From Salinibius halmophilus (GTDB lineage: Bacteria; Pseudomonadota; Gammaproteobacteria; Pseudomonadales; Natronospirillaceae): a stretch of DNA of 64,000 nucleotides. Numbering within the stretch: position 1 is the first letter of the stretch; each line of letters begins with the position of its first letter. A program made the position numbers and the translations under genes. Under the pieces are notes generated by a model. That model worked only from the letters and a program-made list of their open reading frames with translations. It was not told where the DNA came from and searched no databases. Below, piece after piece: positions 60,169-64,000 of this stretch. The stretch lies in assembly GCF_003577475.1 (NCBI RefSeq), contig NZ_QPEP01000015.1, forward strand, positions 40,957 through 104,956. Direction: 5' to 3'.

Positions 60169-61320
60169 GTGACAACTGCACAAATACCCCTTACAGCCTC
60201 TACTAACCAGCGTTCCTACGAAGTAGATGTGATCCGCATGGCGGCCTTAATCGGCATCTGCATGGTCAATATTCCGTTTTTGGCATTCCCTATGGAAGCC
60301 ATGTGGACGCCAGCTGAAACTGGCCTCAACAAAGCAGCTGTATTTTTTATCGAAGCCTTCTTTCAGCTGAAGTTCTTTTTGCTGTTTTCTTTTATTTTTG
60401 GCTGGGGCATGGCGATTCAACAGAAGTCGGCCGAGCGCAAAGGTCACTCTTTTAGCCAACGTTATCTACGCCGTACTGCTGGTTTATTACTATTGGGCTT
60501 AGCCCACGCTAGCTTGGTATTTCATGGTGATATTTTGGTGCTCTATGGGGTGATGGGCGGTTTGTTATGGTTTGCCCGCAACGCCAGTGCCAGAACCCTG
60601 ATGAAAATTGCTGGTTGGATGATGCCACTAAGCATGCTGTTCTTGGCACTAATCGGCATTGCCATCGATATGGTAGAAAGCAGCCCAGAATTAATGCCTG
60701 CGGCTCAATACTCGCTTGGTGGCGGTTTTGTTGAATCGGTCTTGGCACGTGTCGAGGCATGGCCATCAACTTTTATAGGCTTAGTTTTTCTGCAGGGGCC
60801 TCTGGTTTTTGCTGCCTTTGCCGCTGGTTTAGCAGCAGGTAGGAGTAACTTTTTTAAGCAGGGCAATGCTGGCTTTCAACGGCTAGAGCGCTTAGTACCT
60901 TGGCTGCTAGTTATCGCCATTCCATTAAATATATTGTTTGCTATGGTGATGGGCGATTTGCTGCCTAGCGATAGTGATTGGTTAGCGCTAATTGCTTTTA
61001 TAGGCATAGGCATTGGTGCGCCAGCACTATCTGCTGTGTACCTATATGGCCTAGTACGCCTAGGTAGAGCGATAAATTTACCTCAAGTCTTGGTGTTGGC
61101 AGGGCAAAACTCGCTTTCAAGTTATGTGTTGCAAGGTGTTCTGGGTGGTTTTGTCTTCGCTGGCTACGGTTTAGGCTTGTTCGATCAACTCGGTCAGTTT
61201 GCTTTATTAGGTGTGGCCTTTATCATTGCGCTAATTGCTATGTTGATGGTTGGCTGTTACGCCAAAGTGTTTGGCCGCGGGCCGTTGGAGCCAGTATTGC
61301 GCAAGATTGCTGGTAACTAG
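60169..61320 (+). CDS. DUF418 membrane protein (YeiB-like)
   Basis: 383 residues from a GTG behind GGAGAGA, with about nine or ten membrane segments. It opens EVDVIRMAALIGICMVNIPFL and has QLKFFLLFSFIFGWGMAIQ and LGLAHASLVFHGDILVLYGVMGGLL, the DUF418/YeiB family pattern. The function is unknown in the family; a transport or acyltransferase-like role has been suggested. Confidence 0.88.
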   Translation: MTTAQIPLTASTNQRSYEVDVIRMAALIGICMVNIPFLAFPMEAMWTPAETGLNKAAVFFIEAFFQLKFFLLFSFIFGWGMAIQQKSAERKGHSFSQRYLRRTAGLLLLGLAHASLVFHGDILVLYGVMGGLLWFARNASARTLMKIAGWMMPLSMLFLALIGIAIDMVESSPELMPAAQYSLGGGFVESVLARVEAWPSTFIGLVFLQGPLVFAAFAAGLAAGRSNFFKQGNAGFQRLERLVPWLLVIAIPLNILFAMVMGDLLPSDSDWLALIAFIGIGIGAPALSAVYLYGLVRLGRAINLPQVLVLAGQNSLSSYVLQGVLGGFVFAGYGLGLFDQLGQFALLGVAFIIALIAMLMVGCYAKVFGRGPLEPVLRKIAGN

Positions 61321-61329
61321 AGGGAGCCT

Positions 61330-61728
61330 CTAAAGCAGCCGTTCGTCTAACAAGGCTTGATATAAATTGGCCGACACCGATTGCTGAAAGCGCTGTTCTA
61401 CAAGAATCAGCGCGTTCCTTATCTCGGTAACCAATTCCTGCCCCGCCGGCGTAAGCTGCAAAGACCTAGCTTTGCCGTCAATGGCGTGCGCTGCTACCCA
61501 GCCATGCTTTTTGCAGGCAGCAACACTGCGAGATACCGCTGCTTTGTCTACTTGCAGGCGACAGGCAATATCAGCCGCCTTCGGCGCCTGCAAGTCGGCA
61601 ATCGCCAGCAGAATGGCATGTTGGCCGCGTTTTAGCCCCAAGCCACTAAGCTGTTGATCAAGTTGCTCGGTTAGTTGGCGGTACAGTCGTACCAGTTTTA
61701 TTGAGGCGAGGCTTTGATCGTAGTCCAA
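61330..61728 (-). CDS. MarR family transcriptional regulator
   Basis: 132 residues with a winged HTH: LKRGQHAILLAIADLQAPKAADIACRLQVDKAAVSRSVAACKKHGWV, then a wing (AHAIDGKARSLQLTPAG). It should bind a palindrome as a dimer and release it on ligand binding. It is the last gene of a three-gene overlapping operon, and I propose the palindrome at 63227 as its operator. Confidence 0.92.
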   Translation of the reverse strand: MDYDQSLASIKLVRLYRQLTEQLDQQLSGLGLKRGQHAILLAIADLQAPKAADIACRLQVDKAAVSRSVAACKKHGWVAAHAIDGKARSLQLTPAGQELVTEIRNALILVEQRFQQSVSANLYQALLDERLL

Positions 61729-62552
61729 ACTGCAGAGTGCTCCTTTATAAAAGCGGCTAGCGTTCTGGGTGGGCGCGCTAACAAGGTTTCCAGCTCAGGG
61801 CTGTAATGGTTCGCTTTACCCAGCCTAGCGATTGAATATATAACACTAGTCACCAAAGCGAAGCCCAGCGGTGTACCCTGACTAAGCTGGCGAGCAATAT
61901 ACCTTAACAAGCCTGGTTTGGCGTACACAACTTGCCGGTTTAGCTGTGCACTTAGCATTTGTGCCACCTCGCTATAGCTAAACCCTTGGCTACCCGTTAG
62001 CTCATATGCTTGGCCAAGATGATTAGGTGTGGTGAGCACGAGGGCGGCTACGTCGGCAATATCGCGCGCGTCGATGAAGTTAGTCTTACCATGCCCAGCC
62101 GGCGCAAAAATCTCGCTGCGCTCTCTAATCTCTCTAGCATGCTGCATGGTTAAATTTTGCATAAAGAAGCTTGGCCGCAAGTATGTATAGTCAAGACTGA
62201 GGTCGCGGATAAGTTGTTCAATTTTGGCATGCGGTGTCCAAGTATTTTTATCAGCACCCTGTAGCGATAAAAACACGATTTGCTCAACTCCAGCCGTTTT
62301 ACAAGCTCGTAAAAAAGGCGCCATGTCTTTATTTGGCTTGGCTAGTGCGGGCGGGCGCACCAAAAAGACTTGTTTAATGCCATCTAGTGCCGGGGCAAAG
62401 GTGCCGGCATCTAAAAAGTCGAAGCGTCTGTCTGATGCATGAATAGGCCGGCTCATGGCTCGCACAAAGCCCTGCTTGGCAACTTTGCGATTTTGTAGCG
62501 CATCACATAGCAAACCGCCCACATTTCCGGTGGCGCCAGTAACCAATATCAT
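61698..62552 (-). CDS. NmrA-like NAD(P)-binding protein
   Basis: 284 residues with the Rossmann motif VTGATGNVGGLL at the start and QIVFLSLQGADKNTWTPHAKIEQLIRD, YTYLRPSFFMQNL, typical of NmrA/HSCARG-type atypical SDR proteins (such as QorB). These are redox sensors or quinone reductases. It overlaps its neighbours by 4 bases upstream and 31 bases downstream. Confidence 0.9.
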   Translation of the reverse strand: MILVTGATGNVGGLLCDALQNRKVAKQGFVRAMSRPIHASDRRFDFLDAGTFAPALDGIKQVFLVRPPALAKPNKDMAPFLRACKTAGVEQIVFLSLQGADKNTWTPHAKIEQLIRDLSLDYTYLRPSFFMQNLTMQHAREIRERSEIFAPAGHGKTNFIDARDIADVAALVLTTPNHLGQAYELTGSQGFSYSEVAQMLSAQLNRQVVYAKPGLLRYIARQLSQGTPLGFALVTSVIYSIARLGKANHYSPELETLLARPPRTLAAFIKEHSAVWTTIKASPQ

Positions 62553-63193
62553 TTGCCTGCCCCAGCTGGTTTAAGCATTAACGACTCACGGCAATGAAGG
62601 TTGTTATTCGCCGCGTTGATTAGCCAATGGGCAATGTCGCTGCGGTTCATTTTGATCGCTCCTGTGGGTACATAGTCGCCAATTAGCGGCGGTTTGCAGC
62701 CACCTTGGTCAACCAATATTGGTACACGAGCAATGGTGTAAAGCAGTGGCGATTCAATCACTAACTGATGCGCAGCTTCAGAGTCGGCAAGAGCACGCTT
62801 AGCCACCAGCTTCATCACCCCACGAATCATACTTCGTAAAGCTGAACCTTCATCGCGGGCATCTTTAACACCTGCACCCGTTACCATTAACAGGCGGCTT
62901 ACCCCTGCTTCTTCCATAGAGGCTATTAACGCTTGGTAGATATCACGTATCGCAAACCCCGTATCACCCTTTACTGGCCCTAACCCAGACAATACTCGAT
63001 CAACGCCCACGAGTGCTTCCCGCAACACACTCGTATCACTAGGTGACCCTTCTAGCACTTGGCAGCGGCTGGCCAAGTCACCAAGTTTGGCGACATTGCG
63101 CACCACAACCACTACGTCATCACCTTCCTGTAGAGCTTGCTCAGTGAGCGCTCTGCCTGTTCCACCCGTTGCGCCTAGGATTAGTGTTTTCAT
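62549..63193 (-). CDS. NAD(P)-binding protein (atypical SDR)
   Basis: From the ATG at 63193 the protein has 214 residues, starting MKTLILGATGGTGRALTEQ, with VVVVVRNVAKL and RLLMVTGAGVKD. It matches NAD(P)H-binding flavin-reductase-like atypical SDRs. It is the first gene of the operon with the NmrA-like and MarR genes and starts 34 bases after the palindromic operator. Confidence 0.9.
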   Translation of the reverse strand: MKTLILGATGGTGRALTEQALQEGDDVVVVVRNVAKLGDLASRCQVLEGSPSDTSVLREALVGVDRVLSGLGPVKGDTGFAIRDIYQALIASMEEAGVSRLLMVTGAGVKDARDEGSALRSMIRGVMKLVAKRALADSEAAHQLVIESPLLYTIARVPILVDQGGCKPPLIGDYVPTGAIKMNRSDIAHWLINAANNNLHCRESLMLKPAGAGK

Positions 63194-63226
63194 GCTGTTG
63201 CCTTGTCGCGAGATAACTAGATTCAA

Positions 63227-63250
63227 ATATAGTTGACATATCAACTATAT
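63227..63250. promoter_or_regulatory. Probable MarR-type operator palindrome
   Basis: ATATAGTTGA and TCAACTATAT form perfect 10-bp arms around CATA, 34 bases before the first gene of an operon whose last gene encodes a MarR regulator. The size and AT-rich inverted arms are those of MarR binding sites. Confidence 0.7.
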
Positions 63251-63456
63251 TGCAAACATTGAAGTTGAAAAGGTGAACAATTGTTAGGAATTGCGCAGGG
63301 CGTATGTTATTTTTATTTACATAATTATTTAATAATTATATTTTTATTACATAATATATAATAATTGTTAATTTATACAGACAGATTCAGAAGCAGATTT
63401 TGTGCCTGTTTTTGGTTTAAGTATTTTGGCACCGCATAGGTGCCATGCACTTCCTT
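63251..63456. other. AT-rich intergenic stretch
   Basis: The block 63305-63375 is nearly pure A and T with no DnaA-box-like cluster. A GGCACC/GGTGCC hairpin follows at 63428-63444. No gene is seen. Confidence 0.5.
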
Positions 63457-63640
63457 CTATGCCGCCTTGGCAATGGCTGGGATGCCCTGCTTCTGCAGAG
63501 CTTCAACCTTGCTGCCAATTTCCATTTGCGCTTTAAGATCTTCGACATACTTAATAAAAGCCTGTGCCTGTTGAGGCTCGGTTCTCCCTGTCACATCCAA
63601 GCCACTAACGTTGGCTAGCCAAGCTAACTTTGTAGAGTAC
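63457..63640 (-). pseudogene. Gene remnant cut by repeats
   Basis: On the reverse strand about 60 codons end in a TAG at 63457: LAWLANVSGLDVTGRTEPQQ, then QAFIKYVEDLKAQMEIGSKVEAL and QGIPAIAKAA. There is no ATG start; the sequence breaks where the ATTCCCGC repeat begins. It is the 3' part of an unknown helical protein gene. Confidence 0.45.
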
Positions 63641-63641
63641 C

Positions 63642-63773
63642 GTCATTCCCGCGTGCCTTTGGCGGGAATCTAGTTTGCCAGCATTCTAGTCCTACAACTG
63701 GACTCCCGATAAAACCACTCGGGAGTGACGGTGAATTGTCATTCCCGCGTGCCTTTGGCGGGAATCTAGTTTG
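63642..63773. repeat. Direct pair of 36-bp repeats with ATTCCCGC hairpins
   Basis: The 36-bp segment 63642-63677 recurs identically at 63738-63773. Each copy folds ATTCCCGC with GCGGGAAT around 9 bases. Between them ACTCCCGA pairs with TCGGGAGT (about 63702-63726). Such GTCATTCCCGC repeats are common in proteobacterial genomes. Confidence 0.8.
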
Positions 63774-63802
63774 CGCAGATGAGGATTTAACCTAATTGAT
63801 CC

Positions 63803-63890
63803 GTAGGTTGTGCGGCTGATTGTCTTGCAGCCGGGCAACAAGTACCCCGCATGATTATAGTTTCCCGAACCTCTGGTTCGTAAAACCTTG
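63803..63890. repeat. Two-hairpin repeat family, copy C
   Basis: GTAGGTTGTG starts the element, followed by hairpin CGGCTG...CAGCCG with GTTGT/GCAAC outside, a spacer, then CGAACC-TCT-GGTTCG and GTAAAACCT. Compared with copy A both stems differ in sequence but keep pairing. Confidence 0.7.
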
Positions 63891-64000
63891 TATCTCTCCA
63901 GAGATGCTGATTAGCTATCGGCATCTCATACAAAGCTAGGATCGAAGCCTGTGTAAAACCTTAGCACTATGATGCTGTTCCGTAGATTCGGCTCCTAGCT

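Noticed and set aside
63301..63380. AT-rich block as a replication origin
   Set aside because: I see no DnaA-box cluster and no dnaA, gidA or similar neighbour.

Overview
The window is about 64 kb of a gammaproteobacterial chromosome. Gene content points to a free-living, probably marine or brackish relative of the Alteromonadales. Markers include fabA, mutM, ftnA, a yghU-type glutathione transferase, a BtsSR-like pyruvate-sensing pair beside a CstA-family transporter, DUF3081-, DUF1543- and DUF2200-type proteins, many secreted lipoproteins, and numerous small palindromic repeats. I see no rRNA, tRNA, CRISPR array, prophage or classical IS element. The assignment rests on gene families alone and is moderate.

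Layout. 0-8 kb: the start of a lipoprotein at the left edge, an AraC regulator, a glycosyltransferase, and two large tandem lipoproteins (CxxGG/EF-like units, collagen-like Gly-X-Y stretches, Calx-beta, SbsA-like Ig, ELWxxDGT-type repeats) that are near-identical in patches. 8.6-11.7 kb: a secreted subtilase with three chitin-binding-like modules. 11.7-18 kb: a REP-associated tyrosine transposase (RAYT), an aminotransferase, an esterase and yghU, embedded in a field of a dispersed 10-mer, GGACACGCAC. 18-24.5 kb: small proteins, ferritin, one degenerate and one intact GGDEF protein, and a 157-bp MITE-like element with a 9-bp target duplication. 24.8-29.4 kb: yaiI and the btsS/btsR/cstA-like set. 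30.4-36.2 kb: an iron-siderophore ABC operon with two different binding proteins and FhuF, under a possible Fur site. 36.3-40.8 kb: an orphan TPR sensor, mutM, two small PH-like membrane proteins and DUF1543. 41-44.7 kb: phnD-phnC-phnE-phnM. 44.8-46.2 kb: one intact and two broken members of the PH-like membrane family. 46.3-54.2 kb: small enzymes, AraC regulators, a metzincin-like protein, fabA and brnT-brnA. 54.5-61.3 kb: DUF2200, acetyltransferase, hydrolases and a DUF418 protein. 61.3-63.2 kb: a MarR/NmrA/NAD(P)-binding operon behind a perfect palindrome. 63.2-64 kb: gene remnants and repeats.

The most unusual signal is GGACACGCAC/GTGCGTGTCC. I count 19 exact copies, all between 1.2 and 21.3 kb, around one RAYT gene. 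About 0.12 would be expected by chance in 64 kb. It occurs as inverted pairs, as 33-bp tandem repeats, directly before a start codon, and inside at least three coding regions. A second repeat family, at 37.6, 45.2 and 63.8 kb, carries two hairpins whose stems change in a compensatory way between copies; one copy supplies the last codons and stop of a gene.

All function calls come from reading translated sequence and remembered family motifs; no search was run.
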